From: an uncultured Desulfovibrio sp.
Lineage (GTDB): Bacteria; Desulfobacterota; Desulfovibrionia; Desulfovibrionales; Desulfovibrionaceae
Assembly (NCBI GenBank): GCA_947176055.1
Contig: CAMWPE010000161.1
Coordinates: 1 to 5,762 of the forward strand
Reading direction: 5' to 3'
DNA length: 5,762 bases
The first letter of the stretch is position 1; the number at the start of each line of letters is the position of its first letter. Below the pieces are notes generated by a model. The model had not been told where the DNA came from, searched no databases, and saw only the letters and a program-made list of their open reading frames with translations. This document shows, in pieces, positions 1-5,761 of this stretch. Position numbers and translations under genes: made by a program.

Positions 1-2499
1 GTCGAAACCTTCGGCTTCGACGCGAATCGAGGCGGAGGAAAAATTCATAAAATCCGGAGGCAAGACGAATCCCGCTTCTCCTTCCTCGCCCGTTACGGCG
101 GGGGACAGATCCCTGCGAATACCATCAATGGCTAACGGGGCCGGATCGCCGAACGCGTATTCTTCAAATCCTCTAAACCTGAAGGTCGCGGGTTTGGCGA
201 TTACGCTCGCGCGGGCTTTCCTTCCGGCCGCGGGCGTCCCGTAAAGGTTCCTCAATCGCAACACAATCTTTTCTTCGCCGCGAGGCCTGACCCAGCCCGC
301 GCGCTCCGGCGTTTCGATCCTCATCTTTAAGGCGTCCGGCAGAAAATCCTCAATTCTGACCGCGACGCTTCCTAGAAGCTCTCCTCCTTTCCCCGCTCGG
401 GTGTTAAAAATATATTTTCCGCTCAAGGCTTCCTGGGGCGAATTCCAGGACGTTTCCGCCAGACCCGGACTGAAAACTGTCAGATTGCGGCCGTAAACCA
501 TGATTCCCCGCGGATCAATAATCTCCGTCCAGATCGGGATATCGTCTGGGAGCGGCGAAAAATCGCCGTTTTTAACTATTAAGCCAAAATTAAGTTTTTC
601 GCCCGGCCGGTAGATCCCCCTTTCGCTAAAAATATAGGCGACGACGCCGCCGGACGCCCTGACTGCGCCATCCGTCGGGAAAGCGGAATAATCGGCTTTT
701 CTCGATCTGTCCTCAAGGGGCAACCACGCGAGCTGCTCCCCCTTGGTGACTACGACCGCGACCGGACACGCCTCGCGTCTCAATCCCGCCAGGCCGGAAA
801 AAGAAGCGCGGCCGTCTTTATCCGTCGCGCCGGAGGCCGCGTCTTTGCCATTGGCCGCCAGAATGCGGACTTCCGCTCCGGCGACAGGAGCGCCCGAGGA
901 CAAACTTTGAACGAAGCAATCGTATTCGCCGTCGCGGGAGCGTTTGACAAGCAGGCCCAGATCCGTAGCCAGAATCAGGCGGCTGACGGAATTGACGGCC
1001 TCGTCGCCGCGATAGCCTTTCAGGGTAAGCAGATAAAGGCCGGAAATTTCGCCATTTTCTCCGGCGAGCAGTCCGGCGTCAAGCGAAGAATATTGAGCTT
1101 TGCCATCTCCGGAAATCGCCGCTTTAATCTCCCCCTCCGTCCTCTCTCCCACTGTCTCGAAATCGTTTACGTTGGGCGAGTAGCCATTCTCAAATATATA
1201 TTGCCCATTGGCAATGAGCGCGAGGAATGGGTCGGACGCGCGGATCGCTTCCCAACGAATGCGCTCCATATTCGTCGAGTAGATTTCCAGGGAAGCGTTT
1301 TTGCCCAGCGGCAAAATATGGCCCGGTTGCAAAAAACCCAGATTCGCGGACTGCTCCGGCGCGCGCAAAATTTCCGCGAAAGGGCGCGCTAATTTAAGTC
1401 CTGACGAAGATGTCAGACCGTCGTCGACGGCGACGATAAGATACCGCCCCGCTTCCGGCTTCACGCGAAGTTTATGCCTGGAACGGGGAACGCTTGACGG
1501 GAAAACGACCGGTTTTAAACTTACGCTATTTTTTAAAGCCTCGCGGGAAATGCCGGGAGAAAGTTGCCAGTTATAGGGTTCGACAGCCTCCGGCGAATTA
1601 TATTTTGGCAATTGGGCTATCGAGAGGCTTTTCAATAAATTTTCTGGCGAAACATAGAGGGAAGTTTCAATGATTAGATCGTATTCCTGATCGAGATTGT
1701 CATTCAGCGCGGGCTCGATGCTCATATTCTTTATATTAAAGATATCGCGAGCCGCCGGAATCAGTTTTTCTACCGATAAACCGCCGTCGCGCCCGGCCGA
1801 CAGGAAAAGCGCGCCGCTGTTTTCGTAAATTTCAGCCACGCCCGGAAACCGGATCCTCGCGACGCTCTCTTCTTGAGGCAGTCCGGCTATTTTCCAGGCC
1901 AGATTTAACTCCCTGCGCGAATCGTTCCAGACAACTTCCGGCGCGCCAAAATCGGCGCCTACGGGTTGGGGGATGGAGAATGTCTCGGGAACCGGATAAT
2001 TGAATCTCATGGACAAAACGAGCCTGTGCGCCGCTTCAGGCGCCGGATCGATCATGAATCGCGTCTCGCGGACTTTCGCCGCAAGGGGCCAGGTCATAAA
2101 ATCGACTGTCTTACGATCCAGTTTTATCGAGGACGGAAGAAAGAGATTGTCCAGATTTATTTCATATCTGGTCGCGGGTTTGACGCTCGTTTCGTCCTTG
2201 GGGACAAAGATCAGGGAACTGGCGTCATTCCATTGCCAATTTCCTTCGATTGGAGGCGTCGTTTTTACCCCTTTCGCGATCTCGCCGTAGCGTCCCGGCG
2301 CGGCGGCGCATTTGGTTCGCCAATTCCGGCCGTAGTTCTTTTTGCAGACCGCTTCGTCCGGAAGCAGATTAACCCCAAAACCGCACGCGCCGTCCCTGAA
2401 AATGTCAACTTTCCTATACGCCGGTTCACGAACGGAAGCGGCCGTAGCAAGGGACGGCGCAAAGATAATAACGAACAGCAAAAGAGCTAAAAAACGCAT
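1..2499 (-). CDS. Alpha-2-macroglobulin family protein, N-terminal 833 residues (runs off left edge)
   Basis: Reading the minus strand from 2499 gives one open frame of 833 codons with no stop to base 1. Residues 1-20 are a type I signal peptide: Arg2, a hydrophobic core, then Ala-Thr-Ala before Ala21. There is no lipobox Cys, so a free periplasmic or secreted protein is expected, not a YfhM-type lipoprotein. Residues about 80-140 resemble the first beta-sandwich of bacterial macroglobulins (WQW 88-90, KPATRYEINL 107-116). Residues 514-565 match the VKRS...VQSL..G.PVAGA.V...TDKDGRA segment, followed by the hallmark SERGIYRPGE (625-634), SGKYIF (693-698) and EDFLPD (717-722). Relatives run roughly 1500-1900 residues, so the bait region, any CxEQ thioester and the receptor-like end lie outside. 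The family traps proteases that attack the cell envelope. Start choice: the only in-frame ATG before an in-frame TAA at 2524-2526, and it yields the signal peptide. The ribosome site is weak. Family very likely; subtype (thioester or YfaS/MagD-like) undecided. Confidence 0.9.
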   Translation of the reverse strand, partial: MRFLALLLFVIIFAPSLATAASVREPAYRKVDIFRDGACGFGVNLLPDEAVCKKNYGRNWRTKCAAAPGRYGEIAKGVKTTPPIEGNWQWNDASSLIFVPKDETSVKPATRYEINLDNLFLPSSIKLDRKTVDFMTWPLAAKVRETRFMIDPAPEAAHRLVLSMRFNYPVPETFSIPQPVGADFGAPEVVWNDSRRELNLAWKIAGLPQEESVARIRFPGVAEIYENSGALFLSAGRDGGLSVEKLIPAARDIFNIKNMSIEPALNDNLDQEYDLIIETSLYVSPENLLKSLSIAQLPKYNSPEAVEPYNWQLSPGISREALKNSVSLKPVVFPSSVPRSRHKLRVKPEAGRYLIVAVDDGLTSSSGLKLARPFAEILRAPEQSANLGFLQPGHILPLGKNASLEIYSTNMERIRWEAIRASDPFLALIANGQYIFENGYSPNVNDFETVGERTEGEIKAAISGDGKAQYSSLDAGLLAGENGEISGLYLLTLKGYRGDEAVNSVSRLILATDLGLLVKRSRDGEYDCFVQSLSSGAPVAGAEVRILAANGKDAASGATDKDGRASFSGLAGLRREACPVAVVVTKGEQLAWLPLEDRSRKADYSAFPTDGAVRASGGVVAYIFSERGIYRPGEKLNFGLIVKNGDFSPLPDDIPIWTEIIDPRGIMVYGRNLTVFSPGLAETSWNSPQEALSGKYIFNTRAGKGGELLGSVAVRIEDFLPDALKMRIETPERAGWVRPRGEEKIVLRLRNLYGTPAAGRKARASVIAKPATFRFRGFEEYAFGDPAPLAIDGIRRDLSPAVTGEEGEAGFVLPPDFMNFSSASIRVEAEGFD

Positions 2500-2501
2500 C
2501 C

Positions 2502-2517
2502 AAACATCCCGATGTTT
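2502..2517. promoter_or_regulatory. Dyad over the macroglobulin translation start region
   Basis: AAACATC (2502-2508) and GATGTTT (2511-2517) are perfect inverted repeats with two bases between them. They end three bases from the start codon on the minus strand. In the mRNA this could fold as a six-pair hairpin with a CGGG loop, placing the only SD-like GGGA in or next to the loop. As DNA it could be a small operator just downstream of the candidate promoter. Its function is inference; the symmetry is directly visible. Confidence 0.4.
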
Positions 2518-2529
2518 TAATTTTTATAA

Positions 2530-2557
2530 TTTGTAAGGTCTATCAGCGGTTTGTAAA
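2530..2557 (-). promoter_or_regulatory. Candidate sigma-70 promoter for the macroglobulin gene
   Basis: On the minus strand, TTTACA (bases 2557-2552, five of six matches to the -35 consensus) is followed after 16 bases by TACAAA (2535-2530, four of six matches to the -10). The two boxes account for a direct repeat of TTTGTAA on the plus strand at 2530 and 2550. Transcription would start near 2523, giving a leader of about 24 bases before the ATG at 2499. This is a consensus match by eye only. Confidence 0.35.
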
Positions 2558-2569
2558 GCGCGGCGGGAA

Positions 2570-2630
2570 GTTTCCGGAGCGAGCGTCGGCCTAACGCGAA
2601 AATTTTTAAAGACGCCGCTCAATCGGAAAC
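2570..2630. repeat. Large imperfect inverted repeat in the divergent intergenic region
   Basis: The left arm GTTTCCGGAGCGAGCGTC (2570-2587) pairs with the right arm 2611-2630. The pairing is 2570-2576 with 2624-2630 (7 bp), 2577-2581 with 2616-2620 (5 bp) and 2583-2587 with 2611-2615 (5 bp). A single A bulges at 2582 and AAT bulges at 2621-2623. The 23-base loop contains an A/T-rich run. No T-tract follows on either strand, so it is not a typical intrinsic terminator. It sits between the two candidate divergent promoters, so it may be a shared regulatory site, a REP-like palindromic unit or part of an unrecognised small RNA. I do not recognise a known family. Confidence 0.55.
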
Positions 2631-2641
2631 CGGCCTTTCCC

Positions 2642-2691
2642 TTGCAAAACGATTTATTAAGAAATAATTTGAGAGGAAGCAATCATATAAA
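2642..2691 (+). promoter_or_regulatory. Possible promoter region for glk
   Basis: This A/T-rich stretch holds TTGCAA (2642-2647) followed after 17 bases by TAATTT (2665-2670), a weak -10. Downstream is a better -10-like TATAAA (2686-2691) that lacks a good -35 at normal spacing. One of these probably marks glk transcription, because the gene needs a promoter in this divergent gap and the rest of the gap is GC-rich. The assignment is weak. A start near 2697 would give a leader of about 170 bases. Confidence 0.2.
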
Positions 2692-2704
2692 AAAGGCCTT
2701 AAGT

Positions 2705-2784
2705 TCCCCTCTTTCTCTCCATTTTTAGCGCGCGACTATTGAAAGTAGCCCGCGCTATGGCGGCCGCGCGGCGCGAAGAGGGGA
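2705..2784 (+). promoter_or_regulatory. Potential structured 5' leader upstream of glk
   Basis: TCCCCTCTT (2705-2713) is exactly complementary to AAGAGGGGA (2776-2784), a 9-bp outer stem. It encloses a second hairpin in which TAGCGCG (2726-2732) pairs with CGCGCTA (2751-2757), with a short inner CTA/TAG helix and a TTGAAAG loop. Together they form a nested fold between the possible promoter and the glk ribosome site. The outer stem ends 74 bases before the ribosome site, so the structure does not directly cover it. No T-tract follows, so it is not an obvious terminator, and I do not recognise a riboswitch class. Chance pairing in this GC-rich stretch is possible. Confidence 0.35.
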
Positions 2785-2857
2785 GGGCGCCCAACGGATA
2801 ACCCGCTTAACCGTTAAGGAGTTATTTCAAACGGAACGCGTCATAGAGTAACCTACC

Positions 2858-2862
2858 GGAGG
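2858..2862 (+). promoter_or_regulatory. Ribosome binding site of glk
   Basis: GGAGG lies four bases before the ATG at 2867, a strong if tightly spaced Shine-Dalgarno site. It supports this start, which also places the Glk phosphate-binding motif at its usual N-terminal position. Confidence 0.8.
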
Positions 2863-2866
2863 CCCC

Positions 2867-3934
2867 ATGAAAACCATTCTCGCCGCCGATATTGGCGGCA
2901 CCAACTGCCGTTTAGGTCTTTTTAAATTGCAAAAAAACAAACTATCCATGGACAAGGCTGCGTGGATAGAAACCGGAAGCATCGCCCGGGCCGACGCCCT
3001 GATGAACGCCTTCGAGCGGGAGCTGGAAACAAGTCCGGAAAAAGCGAACGCGGTGTCCGTCGCGATAGCCGGTCCAGTGGAAGAGTGCGTAAAGGGCGGA
3101 TTGAGCAATGGCAATCTCGAACTCGATTTCGCGCCCCTTAACGAGAAAAAAAAGCGTTATTACCTAATCAATGATTTCATGGCCCAGGCTTACGCGGTCC
3201 TGAGTCCCGAAGGCGAAAGAGCGTCATGGATAGCCGGCCCCAAAAAACCGGCTATTTCCGGCGTGCGCGCCGTTATTGGCGCGGGCACCGGTCTGGGTCA
3301 GGCCATACTCGCGCCCCTCGATGGAAACAAGAAAGTTAAAACCTCCCATTGGCTGGCCGTGGCTTCGGAAAACGGCCATTCGGCCTTCCCCTTTGTCAAC
3401 GGCGCGGAAAACGATTTCCATACATTTTTGCGGACGCGCCTGAATATTCCATACGCCACCGGCGACGAAACGGTAACCGGCCGGGGCCTCGCCGCCCTGC
3501 ACGAATTCCTCACCGGCGAAAAACTGACTCCGGCGCAGGTAGGCGGCCAGGTTTTGAGCCGCGACACGCCCACCCTTAAATGGTTTAGCCGTTTTTACGC
3601 GAGAGCCTGCCGCAACTGGATCCTATCCACCATGTGCGAGGCGGGACTATGGATCGCGGGAGGCATAGCCGCCCAAAATCCGTTGGTTATCAATAGCGAG
3701 TATTTCCATAACGAGTTGTACAACAGTCCCTATCGAAGCAAAACATGGGACGACTTCCTGAAATCTGTGCCAGTTTTTCTTATGGAGGACACCAACAGCG
3801 GCCTCTGGGGAGCCGCCCGTTTCGCTCAGCAGGAACTGGAGGCTGACGAGCCGACTGTCGAAAATGTCTCCAATCCCGAAAAAGAAGTTCCCCCGGCCAT
3901 GGAAAAAATGACAATAACGCCCGAATCCGCCTGA
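2867..3934 (+). CDS. glk: Glucokinase (Glk family, ATP-dependent)
   Basis: A 355-residue cytoplasmic hexokinase-fold enzyme that phosphorylates glucose to glucose 6-phosphate with ATP. The N-terminal phosphate-1 loop is DIGGTN (8-13). IND (101-103) supplies the expected catalytic base Asp103, equivalent to Asp100 of E. coli Glk. GAGTGLG (138-144) is the second phosphate motif. Glu168 and His171 in SENGH, and Glu201 before GRG (205-207), correspond to known glucose-contacting residues. AGG (264-266) is the adenosine motif. The core ends near residue 322. The last 30 or so residues form an acidic, Pro-rich tail absent from the 321-residue E. coli enzyme. One substitution is SENGH where E. coli has GEGGH; the sugar-binding Glu and His are kept. 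The gene ends in tandem stops (TGA TAA) and is followed 55 bases later by a sugar permease, which supports a role in uptake of free glucose. This is the PF02685-type Glk, not a ROK kinase, since no ROK cysteine cluster is present. Activity on other hexoses is possible. Confidence 0.93.
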   Translation: MKTILAADIGGTNCRLGLFKLQKNKLSMDKAAWIETGSIARADALMNAFERELETSPEKANAVSVAIAGPVEECVKGGLSNGNLELDFAPLNEKKKRYYLINDFMAQAYAVLSPEGERASWIAGPKKPAISGVRAVIGAGTGLGQAILAPLDGNKKVKTSHWLAVASENGHSAFPFVNGAENDFHTFLRTRLNIPYATGDETVTGRGLAALHEFLTGEKLTPAQVGGQVLSRDTPTLKWFSRFYARACRNWILSTMCEAGLWIAGGIAAQNPLVINSEYFHNELYNSPYRSKTWDDFLKSVPVFLMEDTNSGLWGAARFAQQELEADEPTVENVSNPEKEVPPAMEKMTITPESA

Positions 3935-3944
3935 TAAACAAAAA

Positions 3945-3966
3945 TCCCGCGCCGCCCGGCGCGGGA
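3945..3966. terminator. GC-rich hairpin between glk and the permease gene, T-tract on the antisense side
   Basis: TCCCGCGCC (3945-3953) and GGCGCGGGA (3958-3966) form a perfect 9-bp stem with a GCCC loop, 10 bases after the glk stop codon. On the plus strand the stem is followed by GCAATCACT, with no T-run. On the minus strand it is followed by TTTTTGTTTA, a good terminator tail. By sequence it is therefore an intrinsic terminator for antisense transcription. On the sense strand it more likely stabilises the glk 3' end or partly limits read-through into the permease gene. Confidence 0.6.
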
Positions 3967-3978
3967 GCAATCACTATT

Positions 3979-3984
3979 AGGGAA
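3979..3984 (+). promoter_or_regulatory. Ribosome binding site of the sugar permease gene
   Basis: AGGGAA lies five bases before the ATG at 3990. It is a moderate Shine-Dalgarno match, weaker than the GGAGG of glk. It supports this start, which places the first membrane helix about ten residues in, as usual for the family. Confidence 0.55.
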
Positions 3985-3989
3985 TAGAT

Positions 3990-5174
3990 ATGAACGATAA
4001 TCCTTCCGCTAGCAAAACCGCTCTTTTCGCTCTGTTGCCTGTATTATTCTGCTTTTTAACCATGGGATTTGTGGATGTCGTCGGCATCGCCACAAACTAT
4101 GTGCAAAAAGATCTCCAGCTGACGGACTCGCAGGCCAATATTTTTCCTTCCCTCGTATTTTTCTGGTTTCTGATCTTTTCCATCCCGTCAAGTTTATTAA
4201 TGAACAAAATAGGCAGGCGCAATACGGTGCTTTTAAGCGTCGCCATTACCCTGTTCTCGATGATTATTCCCCTTTTTGGCGATTCTTACGGCGTCATGCT
4301 GGCGGCCTTCTCTCTCCTGGGCATAGGCAACGCCATAATGCAGACATCTCTTAACCCGCTGGTCAGCAATATCGTATCCAAGGAAAAACTGCCCAGCTCC
4401 CTGACTTTCGGCCAATTCATCAAAGCCATCGCTTCATTCTTCGGACCCTTGCTTTGCGCCTGGGGCGCGGCCGAAGCCATGCCCACTTTCGGCTATGGCT
4501 GGCGGGGCGTTTTCGTTGTTTACGCCATCGCGGGCGCGATCGCCCTTCTCTGGCTGGGCGTAACGCCTGTGCCAAGGGAAAAATCGGACAAGGTCTCCGG
4601 CTTCAAGGAATGCATGGTTCTGCTCGCGAATCCCCTTGTCCTCCTCTCCTTTATCGGCATCATGTGCCATGTGGGCATTGACGTGGGAACCAATACCTCA
4701 GCTCCGCGCATCCTCATGGAACGTTGCGGTCTGGCCCTCGAGGAAGCCGGCTACGCCACCAGTTTGTATTTTATCTGCCGCACGCTGGGCAGCCTCGCCG
4801 GAGCCGCGCTCCTGCAGAAAATGCCGGCGAAAATCTTTTTCCTTATCAGCGCCGTGATGCTGGCTTGCGGCCTATGCGGCTGTATCTTCCTGTCTTCCCA
4901 AACAGGGCTTTATATTTCCGTAGCGTTGCTGGGTCTGGGCAACAGCAACATCTTCCCTGTCATCCTCTCCCAGTGCATACTTCGCATGCCCAACGAAGCG
5001 AACGAAGTCTCCGGCTTAATGGTTATGGGTCTCTTCGGCGGCACCGTGTTTCCGCTGATAATGGGCTTCGCCAGCGAGATGTTCAACAGCCAGAATGGCG
5101 CCGTAATCGTAATGTTGATCGCGGCTATATACTTGATTTGCTACACCAAGGTCATGCGTTCCGAAAACGTCTAA
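3990..5174 (+). CDS. MFS sugar:H+ symporter, FHS (FucP-like) family, probable glucose/galactose permease
   Basis: A 394-residue inner-membrane protein with twelve hydrophobic segments, roughly at 11-33, 51-70, 78-97, 99-122, 138-159, 172-191, 213-231, 253-275, 280-302, 306-328, 338-361 and 369-388. The charged central loop is at 192-211. GRRNTV (75-80) lies at the helix 2-3 junction, the position of the MFS signature. GFVDVVG (26-32) places Asp29 in helix 1, plausibly matching proton-coupling Asp46 of FucP. QTSLNP (118-123) matches ETAANP of FucP, so the position of FucP Glu135 is Gln here. VSGLMVMGLFGG (340-351) followed by MGF.SE resembles the FucP helix 11 region. The FHS family imports fucose, galactose or glucose with protons. 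Following glk by 55 bases points to glucose, or galactose with glucose, as substrate. A hairpin in the gap may lower expression relative to glk. Family assignment is firm; substrate is inferred from context. Confidence 0.88.
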   Translation: MNDNPSASKTALFALLPVLFCFLTMGFVDVVGIATNYVQKDLQLTDSQANIFPSLVFFWFLIFSIPSSLLMNKIGRRNTVLLSVAITLFSMIIPLFGDSYGVMLAAFSLLGIGNAIMQTSLNPLVSNIVSKEKLPSSLTFGQFIKAIASFFGPLLCAWGAAEAMPTFGYGWRGVFVVYAIAGAIALLWLGVTPVPREKSDKVSGFKECMVLLANPLVLLSFIGIMCHVGIDVGTNTSAPRILMERCGLALEEAGYATSLYFICRTLGSLAGAALLQKMPAKIFFLISAVMLACGLCGCIFLSSQTGLYISVALLGLGNSNIFPVILSQCILRMPNEANEVSGLMVMGLFGGTVFPLIMGFASEMFNSQNGAVIVMLIAAIYLICYTKVMRSENV

Positions 5175-5190
5175 CGCGAAAAATAGAAGA

Positions 5191-5213
5191 GGGGAGGCGC
5201 GGAGCGCCTCCCC
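5191..5213 (+). terminator. Intrinsic terminator of the glk-permease unit, probably bidirectional
   Basis: GGGGAGGCGC (5191-5200) and GCGCCTCCCC (5204-5213) form a perfect 10-bp stem with a GGA loop, 16 bases after the permease stop codon. ATTTTTGG follows on the plus strand. On the minus strand the stem is followed by TCTTCTATTTTTC, also T-rich, so the same hairpin could end the convergent methyltransferase transcript. Confidence 0.85.
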
Positions 5214-5220
5214 ATTTTTG

Positions 5221-5317
5221 GTCAATTATTTTCATGAGATACAAATTTTATATCCAGTCCCACACTCTTATCTTCCCGCGGAGCGCTCGCCGCCTCCTAT
5301 TTTTTGCTGGTTTCCAG
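5221..5317. other. Short convergent intergenic spacer without a gene
   Basis: This spacer lies between the terminator and the methyltransferase stop. It contains a small dyad, GCTGG-TTT-CCAGC (5306-5318), that overlaps the methyltransferase stop codon. On the minus strand that stem is followed by A's, so it is not a terminator. A GC-rich patch near 5279-5294 gives only short 4-bp stems. No credible coding frame is seen. Confidence 0.5.
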
Positions 5318-5761
5318 CTATTCGCCGTAATGCCACTCGCAATTAATTCCTTCGAATCTTTTCTTCATTGCATCCAAAGCCTGCTTGTTGCTATCGACCA
5401 GAATACATTCGCGGCCCAGTCTCCGCGCCGCTTCGCCGAAACTGCCGCTGCCCGCGAAGAAGTCGCAAAGAATATCCCCGGGATTAGAATGAATTTTTAC
5501 TATGCGAGTTAATATTCCAAGCGGTTTTTGCGTGGGGTAGCCAGTTTTTTCCTTGCCGTTAGGACTTACTATCGTATGCCACCAGACATCGGTCGGCGTT
5601 TTGCCTCTGGCCGCCTTATCCTCGCCGACCAGCCCCGGAGCCATATAGGGGATGCGGTCCATCTCGTCAAAATTAAATATATAATTGTCCGGATCCTTCG
5701 CGTACCAAAGGATATTGTCGTGTTTCGCTGACCATTTTTTCTTCGAGCGCGCCCCGTAATC
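5318..5761 (-). CDS. Site-specific DNA methyltransferase, beta class, C-terminal 147 residues (runs off right edge)
   Basis: On the minus strand the frame is open from 5761 to a TAG at 5318-5320. It encodes the C-terminal part of an S-adenosylmethionine-dependent DNA amino-methyltransferase (N6-adenine or N4-cytosine). Fragment numbering: KHDNILWYAKD (13-23) and RIPYMAPGLVG (36-46) lie in the target-recognition part. PTDVWWHTI (56-64) comes next, then GYPTQKP (74-80), typical of the motif X region. DFFAGSGSFGEAARRLGR (100-117) is motif I, the cofactor-binding FxGxG. LVDSN (121-125) is motif II. Motif I lying after the recognition region defines the beta class. The catalytic motif IV (D/S-PP-Y) must lie upstream, beyond the window, so activity and target base cannot be judged. 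ATG at 5660 is internal and not the start, because conserved sequence continues upstream. The gene converges on the permease gene and shares a terminator with it. An orphan regulatory methylase or half of a restriction system are both possible. Confidence 0.9.
   Translation of the reverse strand, partial: DYGARSKKKWSAKHDNILWYAKDPDNYIFNFDEMDRIPYMAPGLVGEDKAARGKTPTDVWWHTIVSPNGKEKTGYPTQKPLGILTRIVKIHSNPGDILCDFFAGSGSFGEAARRLGRECILVDSNKQALDAMKKRFEGINCEWHYGE

Noticed and set aside
907..1392. Plus-strand open frame of 161 codons
   Set aside because: It lies wholly inside the macroglobulin gene on the other strand, lacks recognisable motifs and has no ribosome site. The minus-strand frame carries the family signatures.
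1966..2490. Plus-strand open frame of 174 codons
   Set aside because: It is antisense to the signal peptide and first domain of the macroglobulin. Its Arg-rich, low-hydrophobicity composition is typical of a shadow frame.
2757..2801. Possible 14-codon leader peptide before glk (ATG to TAA)
   Set aside because: There is no convincing ribosome site, the codons are Arg/Ala/Glu-rich in a GC-rich patch, and the start overlaps the hairpin arm. There is no attenuator-like codon run tied to sugar control.
2793..2815. Short inverted repeat AACGG...CCGTT
   Set aside because: Five-base arms separated by 13 bases are expected by chance in a region of this size.
2816..2820. AAGGAG Shine-Dalgarno-like motif upstream of glk
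   Set aside because: No ATG, GTG or TTG follows at suitable spacing, and the glk start has its own GGAGG at 2858-2862.
5290..5297. AGGAGG on the minus strand just after the methyltransferase stop
   Set aside because: No start codon at proper spacing opens a frame. The later minus-strand ATG gives only a 27-codon frame that runs through the terminator hairpin.
4724..5512. Plus-strand open frame of 262 codons
   Set aside because: It overlaps the permease in another frame, runs through the strong terminator at 5191-5213 and into the methyltransferase antisense. No family resemblance is seen.
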